A model generated the notes under the pieces. The model was not told where the DNA came from, did no database searches, and worked only from the letters and a program-made list of their open reading frames with translations. From contig CM056559.1 of NCBI GenBank assembly GCA_029721515.1, forward strand, positions 6,573,001 through 6,637,000: a stretch of 64,000 nucleotides of DNA. The letters are read 5' to 3'. This document shows positions 42,001-54,251 of the stretch, piece after piece; positions within the stretch are counted from its first letter, which is position 1; every line of letters starts with the position of its first letter. The stretch comes from Synanceia verrucosa. Lineage: Eukaryota > Chordata > Actinopteri > Perciformes > Synanceiidae. A program made the translations under genes and the position numbers.

Positions 42001-42912
42001 GCAACACAAGGACAACCGTTGCTGTCAGCGTAAGTCAGACCCTTTGGGAGACAAAGACAGAGTGTGTCTTTCTTAACGCGTCTTTGCATGTGTGAAACAA
42101 GTGGAAAGGTTAGGCTGTACCTCACCTCCTAATCCCATGTGCGTTGTCTTTGATGTCGGGGTGTGTAGTGCTGTGATGAGAGAGAATTGATTACGCTGCC
42201 ACTCTAAACACACATATTCAATACACATGTACAACATACAGACATGGAGGCAGGACTTCATCCCTCCTTTATGTCCCTCCTTCACTCTCCAAACAGTGGG
42301 TAATTTTAAGCCTAAATCTAAACAGGAGAAAGGTTCTATTAAGCTGTATCTAAAGCTTAATTACTGAGTACTAGATTCCCCTAATTACCAAGCTTCCTTT
42401 TACCTTAATGAATCACTATTAAGGTATTGACACAATTGATTTTTCCACTATATCCAAGAAAAGCAGCACAGAACATGCTCTTTTTATCCCATTTTTTTTA
42501 TCCCCTTTAACAGTAACATTCATATTTAAAACTTGGTTAACTTAAATTATGAATCAGTACTCCAAAACATTTTGTTGTAATTGCATTTTACCTAATCTTT
42601 GAGCTGCTTGAGCATTATGAAGCATGAGTAGTTCTGTAAGTCTTTGAGGCCCATTGTGAAGCTTTGGACCTGGTCTGTCTCATTTCTCCAATGAAGAAAT
42701 ATATTTTTAAAAGCTGCACTGAAAAATTCTATGATCAGTCGACTATTTCTATCTGCTGCCTCCGCTCGAGCTCTTAATAGAACAATACAAAGATGTGAAT
42801 GTGCAGATACAGTGTTGCATAACGCAAAGAAGCATAGCATTACCATTACAGCAGGAGCACTTTTACAATGAACAATAGAATATGGATGGACTGTGATGGT
42901 AGAAAGAGCTGG

Positions 42913-42948
<36 letters not shown>

Positions 42949-45900
42949 ACAGCTACAGATCGCTAACCACGGCTAAAGTGCAGCAGGCACATTGTGAAGA
43001 TAATTTTACGAGGGTCAAGGATGTTTCTAAGCAAAGAGGAGCAAAGCAACAGAGGCTCTTGAGTTAATTTTGTCTCCCCATTCAGTGCTGTTTGTGATAT
43101 ACACAGTAAGTTGTATTTACACACACACACACTTCAAAATAAAGTCCTGGCTCGACACATCTCCAGGTAGCTTATGTGGCAAACCACCCACAGCCTGTTC
43201 CAAGCGGCTCTAAATGCTGACCAATTAGTGGATTTAATTGCATATCCTGTCTCCGTAGGCCTGCTGAGACTGTACAGTAATGAGTAGGGGTAGCGACCTG
43301 AGCCCCCTCATACTATCAGCAGGATTCGCCTCAGTCTGACCCTTAGAGGGACGTTTATGTAAGACTGCTTGTGTTTTTAGGCACTTGCACTCCTCTGTGT
43401 ACTTACAGTTGGTGAACTCAGCCTGCACTCGGGATCTGGTGAATCCCCAGCACCAGACCCTGGGTTAATTGGAAGGGCTTGCATTCTCTGTAAACAGCAT
43501 GCTGCAGTCGTTGGGGTCATGTTCCCGGACAGCAGAGATGGGTAGACCCTCCACCCCAGCCTGAGGCCTTCTGCCTGCTAACGCTTTGGTCTTCTGTTAA
43601 AAGGCTGCATAGAAGAATGGATTTAAAAGGAGAGAGAGAGCTGGTGTAGGAGAATAATAGGCTGGTATTTATTATGACTGCACATTGAATTGTATTGTCT
43701 GGAAGGGTTTCCTTTGCACAAACACCTTTTCTTCATTTCTTTTTTTTTTCCACCTCTAACACTGAGTTGCTTGGTGTTTTTCTATAGTTATCTGGGAGAT
43801 GGAAGATTTCACCTGGAGTCCATCATGATCGCAAATCCAGACATCCCTGCTTACAGGTAATTAACATCATCCAAAAAAATTAGAATTTTAGTCAGTTAGT
43901 ATTCATGTTATTCAGACAACTTGGTATGGGAAGAGTATGAAACTAAGCTGACAGCAGAAGTTGCCGTTTTTTTTTTTTTTTTTACAAATCAATTTTACAA
44001 ATATGATAGTGTGATGGCATGTTAAGAATGTTTTATGCAAAAAATGTATAATGCTTTTCAGATTAAATTGCCCCTGTAGTCACAATCACTCAGTGTATTA
44101 CAGCGTCTTGATAACATTTCATGGGGATGAAGTTTTGATGAGGTCTGGTTTGTATGCAAAGTGACATTGTGTTGTTATATGTGCACTGCTGCACACATCG
44201 CAGGTTTTCTCTCGTAAACAAGATTCTAATCTCAAGTCACCCCTTGTACCAGAGGAAAGGAGATTAGATGCACAGAAATACCCCCATTTTTACTGAGATA
44301 CACTAACTCCGGTCATACTTGGTGGTTTTTCATGATCTGATATTTTAATCTTCTTTCACTTCTGTCCTCATGATAGATGTGTGAATAATACTTTACAATC
44401 TGTATATGTTTTTTTGTTTTTAATTATATTGTTTTTATATTTATACATGCCATTGACATTGATGTCTCTTTGCCTTTTTCTGTATTCGGTCATAGATATG
44501 ACCCCTACAGTAAGGTCTTCTCCAGGGAGTACTACGACCACGAAGCCATGCGTGCCTTGAGGCTCCAGGCTATTGATAAGGCTCGATCGGCCCAGAGATG
44601 GGGCCTGATCATGGGCACACTGGGCCGGCAGGGCAGCCCTAAAGTCATGGAGGTGAGAGTCTGTGTCCTCATTTCAACAGTCTACATGTCCCGAGGCCAC
44701 TTGTGCAATGGCTTGTAATATTCAGCAGTGTGAGTTTCTCTCTGAGAAGTGGTTTGGTGACATGAAGTCCTGATTGGACCGACAGTCTTCACACTGGGAG
44801 CTCGTTATTTCACATTTAGAATGATGCAGCCAAACAGTGGTGGAAAGAACTATCCTTGATCTGGCTGTTGGCCTCAAGGTTGGCTGTATTAGAGTGCTAG
44901 TACTTGAGATTTAAATGTGGAATTTCTAAATGAAAGATAATCATGAATCAGTATTTAAAAATGCTATTCAAAACCCAGGCTTCTCCTTAGCGGTTAAGTC
45001 GTTTTTACAGGATTGATGCTCACTTTTTGCAAGACACAATCCAAGACAATTAAGACTTTCAATCATAAATAAAATCAGAAAAATTCTGTCACTCTAAATA
45101 TGCTGCTCATGTTATTTAACAAATTGCCAAAGAGAAAAAAAATTATTTAATACTCCTGAAAAAGCTATTCTTAGATACTGTTTATGTGTATGCTCAGGCT
45201 GGTCCATTAGTGTGTTGAGTGAGAAACTCAGTGTTTGCAGATACCAGCTATGTGTGCATTAGCATGCAGCCCAGAGTGTCTGGAGTTAGTAATTGATCGA
45301 CCGAGAAGCCCTCTCTAGTCACTACTAACCCACTGCTTCTCCCTCCACTGCTCATACTCTTAATTCTTCTTCTTTATAAACCCACTTTTTATTTTTTTAA
45401 AATCGTCATGTGTTTGGCTTCTTTATAGAACCATGTCTGTCCTTAACAATAATAATAATAATAATAATAATAAAAATAATAGCTTAAAGCACTTCATGTA
45501 AAGTTTAGTATTCATTCTTAGGCTTTTATTGGTGCACTTCTCCTGTTTGCAAATATTCACACTTCAGAGATTAACTTACCGTAGTATTGCTATAAAACAT
45601 CGACCAGTGAGTGAGAAGTTTCATTTGAGGGTTGCAGGAGAGGATGGTTTAAAAAAAAAAAGGATCCCATAGCGATCTGTTGAGATGCAGAAGTACTGTA
45701 TCAGATAACCTTTCAAGTAAAGGGACATAAATCTGATAAGAGTACAGAAGCAGAAATGTCTCATGATACTCCCAAGGACAGTGGATATCAGTAACTTGCA
45801 TACCTTTATCTCACCAAAGGAACATTTATGGGATTTCTTGGTTTGGCTGCCTTCTGTATCCTTGAATAACACATCAGCCCAAGTAGCAGTGCCCAAAACT

Positions 45901-48382
45901 TCAAAGGCAGAGACAGTAAAGGAGAAGAATTCCTTGAACTGAGCTAAACAGTTTCATTTATTGATGTGTTATATAAGGTCTGGTGTCTAATGTGGGGTAA
46001 AGTGATACCAGCTCTACAAGAGCCTCTATCTACCAGCATGGTGCAAAATTCAATATTATTGGCCATGATTATTAATCAATTTCTATGAAATTTGAGGTAA
46101 TTAATTAATAATTGTTCAGGGAGCTAGAGGACTTTGCTGAGGAGTGTCTGCTACCTTGCTTAACTTCTGTCATTACTTTGTAGATCTAAGCAGCAGAAAG
46201 TGGATGGATAGATACATAATTCTTAAGAAAGTGAGAGAAGAATAACAACAAAAAAAATAATCTCCCTTCTGAGATTATTAAGGGAAAAGAAAAAGCTTCT
46301 GGACAAGCCTAGATTGCTTATAGGACTGCCCATGTGGGGGAATCATGGGCTATGTGACATGTAGTTTATTATATTGTCAAGATATTGTTGAAAATTGTGT
46401 TTTTATCTGACTTCTTCTTTGTTCTCCTAGCATCTGGAGTCAAGGCTCCAGGCATTGGGCAAGTCCTTCACTCGAGTGCTTCTGTCTGAGATTTTCCCAG
46501 GGAAGCTGGATCTCATGCAGGATGTAGATGCGTGAGTATTAAGATGCACATATTCACCTCTATGCACACATGCTAGGTGTTGAATCAGAAGTGCGCGGCC
46601 TTGGCAGATGGAATAATATCAATGGCCCATTTTCGATAGCCTTGCAGAAGCCAGTAATTGTGGTCTATTCCCACTTACATCTCTGCTGTTTTTGAGCCGT
46701 ACCACAGCGTCCTAAAGCACTGCAGGCTAAGATCCCTCCTTGAAAAGGTTGCCATGCTGTGTTTATTACTGCCAAGACTTGAAGATCCATTTGCAAGTCA
46801 TTCGCAAATTATTAATCATTGCTGTGTCTCTTTGTTATAAACAATTGCTGATTTATCTTTCACATCATGGATACAGGCACAGCTATTGTGATCAAAAGCA
46901 GTAACTGAAAAGTTGCAATCAACAACATTTGAAATGTATTCTGTAAGCATCAGTGCACACATAACTGGGGATTCAGCACAATTTGAGAGTGCACACTATA
47001 TAACAAGGAGCTGCCAAGCAGCAGTCTAGAGTGTATAGATTCATAAACAAAATTGGTATTCGTGTCTCAGTGAGATTTCACAGCTTTGTAGCAAAAACAA
47101 ACAGCATAATGCAGTTTTCCCAACTTTGACTCAAAGGACATTGAAAGAAACTTGAACTAGTGCTTATTTTTCACTTTTGTGCAAACACTTATGACGTTAA
47201 ATAAAAGGATGAAATATCAAGTGCTCAGGCTTCAAGGTGCAGCTTGTCCATTTATCTGACATCCAAGTAGAGGAAGAGAGGTGAGGATGAACAAGGGAGA
47301 AGGTTGGTGAGACACTGATGTGCGACAGCTCCACAAGCATGATCCTCATTCCTCACACTCGCTGAGGTTGGCCTCTCACTGTGGATTAATGAGAAATGTG
47401 ATGTGTGAGGGAGGAGTGGGTGAGAGCAGGACAGAGGAGAGAGAGAGAGAGAGATGCAGAGGTAGTTGAGGGGGATGTGTTTTCAGAATGTGTGATTGCG
47501 GTAAAAGCTTTTTTTTTTCTTTGTTTTTTTTTTTTGCCTCTCCTCTTTAGACTGACGTATGAGTCCAACTCTGAAGTTATATAAGTCAGGCACGACTCAG
47601 CCAACCCAAACAAACTGTCACTACAGACAAAAGCTTTCCAACAAGGTCTGTTTCACTAACATTAAGGTGTTAAAAAAGTAAAAGTGTTTGAATACAAAAT
47701 TGTTGGCCATGTTATGTGTATAGTTTATATCACATATTTGTACTGTTAAGGGCAGGTGATCATTTGAGAATTTTCAAAAGTGCAGACACATCTTTTTGTA
47801 CAAAAATGCACTCTTAACAAAAAGCTATGAACTTTGTCTAAAAACAGTGATATTTTTATTCAAATCACTGTCGTCTGTCTCACAAAAGAATAAGAACAAT
47901 AAGAATCAGGGCAGCCAGATTTCATCGTTTGAATTTATAGTCCTTTTGGAGACTATTGTATTTAGTCATGGTAATGATGATGCTGTAAGAGAATGTTTAA
48001 CTGTCATATTAATAAGTCTGCAGTAGGTAAGGAATGAAAGTTAAATTGAAAGTAAATTTTTGAAGCTCTGGACCGACTGACAGTTTTCTTATCATCACTC
48101 ACCAGTGTGAAAGTGTGATTCCTTCTGCTAATATTTTTTTTGTTTTATTCAACAGCTACTTTATTTTTTCCCCCTCACAGCACAGACTAGTCTGAAAAAA
48201 ACACAAGCATCCCACCTAAGAGTATGAACCTGTGTTGAATCCAGCTGTGTTGATGGAGGAATAGAAGGGAAGAGAGGGAGGGCGATAAAGAGATAGACGG
48301 TGGGGTGGTAGAGGATGCATTAGTGCTCAGCACAAGCTGGCACAGTGCACTGTAAGACCCCACCCCCAGGCTATTTCTGTCA

Positions 48383-48440
<58 letters not shown>

Positions 48441-50893
48441 ACACTCATATAAACAGAGAGGCACCATTAGCATATGCTCTTAAGTGTGTAATTAGACTGT
48501 CCCCAAGCAGGTTTTAAACTATTGCACAGCTATCTGTACACCCACACACTTATCTCAACTAGTCTTCAAATGCCATCCTGTGCATTGTATATCACATTGT
48601 CTTTTATCTCTTTGTTTGAATTTGATTTTGTGGACTCCACTGAAATTAAATTGTGCGCTCTAATTCAATTAAGTTTGCCATTAAAGGTGAACCTTCTGCA
48701 TTTTCCCACAGTGCTGAAAGGTTAATCGTACTTGTTTTCGGCGGGTCAAAACTGTGAGTGTAAGTGAAGCGAAGCTGTGCAGGTGCAGGTCTACCTAGCA
48801 GTGTCAGGATGTAATGAGCCACAGCAGGTAATGCAGGCCGGAGCTGGAGATCACGTTACATAGCAGTACCAAATGTCATGCAGCCTTAGCTTCATATACG
48901 AACCAACAAAAGAAACACTCGTTTTTTTAAGTGGCCCAAACTACCTAAAAAAAGGGATAGAAACGTCTGACCATCCGACCATTGTTGATGTGTCCGGTAA
49001 CAATGGACTTTACCCCATTCACGACGGCGGCATATTGGAGTTAACGGTAGACCAAGGTATGGCCTGCATGTGCGTAGGTCAGCCTCTCTGAGCCGCCTGC
49101 TCCCTGTTTGAGCACTGATACGGGGTGGGTGACGTCCAGGTGTCTCAGCAGCAGTAACGGTAGCGTGAAGTGTCGATGGCGATCCTGAATGTTGGTCATC
49201 ACACGTGGTCTGCCTCTGTGTTAATTGCATTTTTGGCACATGTTGCCATTCATGCACAACCTTTTGTCCAAACAAGCACTTTCACATTGCTGCTGAGACA
49301 AACGGCAACAACGAGAATTCACTTTATAAAACTTGTGTTTCTTTTGTTGTTGAGTACATATCACAGGATGGTCTGCATCCTGCTTTTCTCGTCCTTGAAT
49401 ATGTCAGTGTTGAAGGGTTATAGTTTGTGCTAAAGTAGCCAAATTATGTAGTGAGGAACTGAGGAGACAATGTTTCTATCAAAGTCACAGTCAAATATTC
49501 TTTATTTCAGTCAATCTTTGTCAGGGAATAAGTTGTGAAAGAAGACTCTTCTCCCACAGACAAAATGTCCTTTTGTCCCTGCTGCTCTTTCTGTTTTCTA
49601 TCCTGCAGCTCTCTCTGTGTTCCACTTCACCCCATGATGTGGGATTTCTACTGAATTGGCTAGATTGAAGGCCAGATGCAGGCCAGATACCTGGCATGGC
49701 ACCATGCATTTTAGCGCACTGCACTATTCAGTCTCTGTGCTCATATTAGAAAAGTCCCTTCTGGGTCTCTGTGCCAATCAGCCCTCTGCTCCTTCAGGAG
49801 GGATCCTCTCTGCCTTCACTTTCATCCTTTCTGTCTTTCCTCTCAGACCCTGCTCTCAATCTGAGCCCGAGGATTTAATGGAGGAGTCTTGGTTTGCTTT
49901 ATTAATCACCCTCGCTCTTTTAACCACTCCCAGTGCTCTTTCTACACATAGCCTACATGTCCGACACACAGACACATACCGTACAGCAGAAGAGCATGCG
50001 CATGTCTGTTCACTTACATGACCGTACACATCTTCGCCTTCCTTTTTTCTGGGTATTTGAACTCGAGCTGTTTGGATACACATTGTTTGGCTCCAGTTAT
50101 GAATATCAGCTGATGGACTTTAAGGTCATATTTCAGAATCCACATCTCTGTCTCAACTCAGCAACCTGAGGTCTGGGGAGATTGGTGTGGATGTCTCTCA
50201 CTCAGCTGGCTCTCAAATTAGGTGCATGAACAAGAATTCACACTTTTGGGGGGGAGCAAAAAAAAAAGTGTGATTTAAAAATGAGAAAATGCCGTGAGTT
50301 TGCCCGGGGGGTGGGGTGTTTCTGACAGAAGGCAGAGTGGTGGAGCGAGAGTCAATGGTGCAATCACTTCTGCAGTTGAGAAATTGCGTGAAAGTTGGAA
50401 AATGAAGACTAGACAGGGATTTTGATGCAGTAGCAATTATGGCCAAACTTTTTTTTGGTCTTTCAAGTGTTTTCCTTCAACACTGCTGCAGTCGCCTCTA
50501 CTGCTTTGCTGAAATCTCCTTCTGACATTTACCTAGATCTAATGTTATCTCCCAGTCTGTTATATGCACTGCAACTCAATTCATATTTGTCAATATTTCT
50601 GATGGCGCTCCATCATTAGGATTAGGGACGGGGGTGGGTCCGCTCCCTCAGTGGAGATGGAGTCGTGGATAGCATTGATCTGTGAAAGCTAACCCTCATA
50701 GCCCCGGCTGCTCCTCTCTGTCTCCATTCTCCCATTGTTCATGTTTCCCTCCTGCTGTTTACATCCACGCCCTCCTCATCCCTCTCTCATACATTTTCCA
50801 GAGTAAACACTTTTTTTCTCCTCAACAGTCTTCAGCCTCTGTTCTCCTCTCTTCTTGCTTCTCAACCCCCCCCACTCTGTTTTCATCTTTACT

Positions 50894-50940
<47 letters not shown>

Positions 50941-53900
50941 TACAGCCCCCCTCCCCTCCACCCCTGTCTGCTAGCTATGTAGGCTACCTCCGTGGAGACC
51001 GGGCTGGTGCGTCTTTTTTATTCACACTCACCTAACCTCTCCCTCTTTTCTTCCACTGCATTTTTTTTCTCTCTTTTCACCTCCGTTCACTTCTTTCCCT
51101 GTTTTTCTGTTTACGCCTCCTGCAACCAGTCTACACCCCCCCCCCCCCTTCACCGCCACACACCTTCCACCCTCTCTCCTCAGCCTCTCTCCTCCACTGG
51201 CTATGCATTCAGACTGTGTAGTGTGACTGACTTTAGAGCTTTTTTGCAAATCACGACAGATCTCTCCAACAGATGCTGGAGATGAGGTGGAGGGAGGCTC
51301 CCGGCATAACCCGTTGCATCACGAATCCACATGCAGTGTGCAGTCACAGATGTGCCCTGCCTGTCTAATAGGATCTCCGTCTCTTGCTCTCCTACTGCTT
51401 CTGTTTCACATGGATGTACATTTGATCTCCTCTGTCTGTCCTACAGGTGGATCCAGATTGCTTGTCCACGTCTTTCTATCGACTGGGGCACAGCCTTCTC
51501 TAAGCCTTTGCTGTCTCCATATGAGGTAAACATGCACCTCATAGTCTCTCAGTGAGATCACAGCTGACACAGAGGAGGCTCATGTTTTACACACACACAC
51601 ACACACACACGTTTGTTTAAGTCACCTTTGGGGTATTTAGTCATTTTTACCTTCCCTTGGACATGGACTTTGTCCCCAGTTGCACGTGCCATCCCCACTC
51701 AACTGGTCTTAAGGCGAGTGTGTGGCCCTAATGTGGATATAAGGCTGTACACACACACACACACACACACACAGCCCCTGTCAGATGTCCTGCAGCAGAC
51801 CTACCATGATGTTAAGTGTGTGGACGTGGTTGTGAATCTGTAAAGGACTCATCAAGGCCTGCTTGAGCTGGGGACGAGGATGCGTGCCTTCCTCTATCAC
51901 TGCTATAAAACACACCAGCACATACACATAAAACATAAAACAGCATCAGCAGAAGACTAGCCCCCCCTACTGGTCACAGAGCCACACAGCCACACCCCAC
52001 ATTCCCCACCCCCCCACTCACAGCTGCCTTGTTTTTCTAAAGGGAGCAGGATAGATTGGACAGCAACCCATAAAGATCCATTTCGAAGCAATCGTTTGTT
52101 TGTGTGCCGCTGCAGCCGGCGTGGCCACTTTGTGATGTGCTGGCAGTTATGTGCTATTATGTGACTTGGCTGGTTAGCAAGTGATGCCAACTATTATTAA
52201 TTCATTCAATGATTTTCTTCAAATTTATGCTGCTCATTTGAATCCTTGTGAAATGGCTGCAGGGAGGGAATTGCAGTCTTGAATATTGGAGCGGGATTTT
52301 AAATGGTTCCTCCGACTGCACATCATTGTGCTCCGCATACATTTCTGAATGAGGCCATAGTGCTCACCTTAGAGGGAAAAGGTGTTGATTATTTTTGTTT
52401 TGTTCCTCGCTGAGTTTGAAGTCTGTGATGATTTTTAAATCATTTTTGTTGATGTTCCCTTCGCTAGCTATTTGAGAATAAGGTCTGTGCATTAAAATAA
52501 TTATAACTGAACTTGGGTCTATATGTTTGCTCGTGAGAGGTCTCCATTCACCCACATGCCATGCCTGTGAGTGTTATTCGTCTCAGTGCACTGTGGCATT
52601 TCCAATGAAGATGAAGAGGAACAAGATGGGAGGGTGGAGTGAGTAAGGAGAGGGGTGGAGTGGTGGTGGTGGGGGGCGGTGGCAGCATTTATTTTCAGCG
52701 CGTCTCATGTTATATTTATAGTCAATAAGACACACTTGGCTCTCCTGTCAGAGCAGGGATTAGCAAGAGATGCTAGCATCCATGGAGAGAGAGGCCATTG
52801 GTGTGAGAGGGGAGAGGAGGAGAGCAGCGGGTAAAAGCTAAAGAAATGAAAGGGCAGAGGAGACAAGGAAGTGACTCCAGCAGGAGGATATTTGGGGAAA
52901 GGAATAAAAGGTGTATGTGCCACTGTACACTTTGTATATTTGTTTGTTTTGTTTGCCACTTACTGTATTTTTAACAGCTGTTCTTATTTTATTATACCTA
53001 AAAGACACACAAATCAGATTTATGAAACATGTTATCCTTTATATAAACACATACAGAGAGCAGAATATAATGCTGGAAAAATTAGAATAACCTAAACACA
53101 TTTTTTGAAGAAAAAAATGCTCTGTTTTTTCTCCTTTATTGTTTCTTTTTCACAGCACATGTATGAACAGCATGTTTAAGAGAAGTGTTGTGTTCCTGTT
53201 TCTATTTAAAGAAGCAGCCAGTAGGTGAGAACACCACCGTCAGTAGTAGCGTAGTGGTGCACACATCATATTACCAAAATAAACTACAGTGGCTTCACAC
53301 AAGCTGTGTAACACTGATAAATTATGTCCCACTAGAATAGAGATTTCATCTCTTTCAAGCTTGTTTTTTTTTTTTTTTTGATATTTTATACATCTAATGA
53401 CTTGTTTTCTCATCATATTTACATCATTGAAAATTATCCAAAGTTATATGAAGCTGAAGCTGGGTGCTGGCATCTCACTAGTCTGAACGATGAATGGGGA
53501 GTTGGGTGAATAATAAATGATAAATGATAAATGAACAGTCAGATGACTTGTTCTTTCATTCTGCATGCTTGTTTATTCATCTGTTCACTCACTCTGCTGC
53601 TCCTTCTTTCATTCACAATCAATATTCACAGGCACTTGTCTCCATATGGAGCAGTCTGCACTGATGTCACTGCACTGTCATGCCTGTGCTGCTGCTCTCC
53701 TCTAACAGCTGTTGTGTCATGCAGTGCAGCTGCATAGGGATAACATGACAACTCTGCCTGTTATCCAAGCTTAATATTATGACACCTGTCTTGTCTGTTG
53801 CGACTTCTCATCACTGTGGTTTCCTGCAGCTGCTTTGCCCAAAAAGATTGCAAATATTATGGAGGGGAAAGCAGCGGGATCGAGACGGTGTTGCACTTTT

Positions 53901-54204
53901 TGGTCGTGGAGCTCGTTCTGTTTTTTTTTTTGTTTTGTTTTGACGTTATTTGTGATTATCCGTCTCACTTTCTCTCAGGCAGCCGTGGCTCTACAGGAGG
54001 TTGGCTGGAAGGAAGTCTACCCCATGGATTTCTACTCCAATCAGAGCCTGGGGCCGTGGGCGCCCAACCACCCTGACAACCAACCCATGCGGCCCACGCG
54101 CAGACAGACTCAGGTGAGCAGGGGTGGAGATGAAAGAATGGATGAAAGAGGAAATTGAGGGGAGGTGGAGGAATAGCTGGGAAAGAGTGAAAGCACACTG
54201 TGTT

Positions 54205-54251
<47 letters not shown>

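Larger units (their letters stand above)
46532..51446 (+). other. dph1 intron 9
   Basis: 4.9 kb. Contains a (CA)n run (48385-48444), a degraded Tc1-like transposase piece (48950-49290, minus), a (CT)n run (50895-50935) and pyrimidine-rich stretches at 50.7-51.2 kb. No further exon seen. Confidence 0.9.
51526..53978 (+). other. dph1 intron 10
   Basis: 2.45 kb. Two CA/AC runs at 51589-51610 and 51749-51773; otherwise AT-rich unique sequence. Confidence 0.9.

Noticed and set aside
42914..42945. CRISPR-like regular repeats among the many short tandem arrays
   Set aside because: These are simple microsatellites without spacers, in an animal genome.
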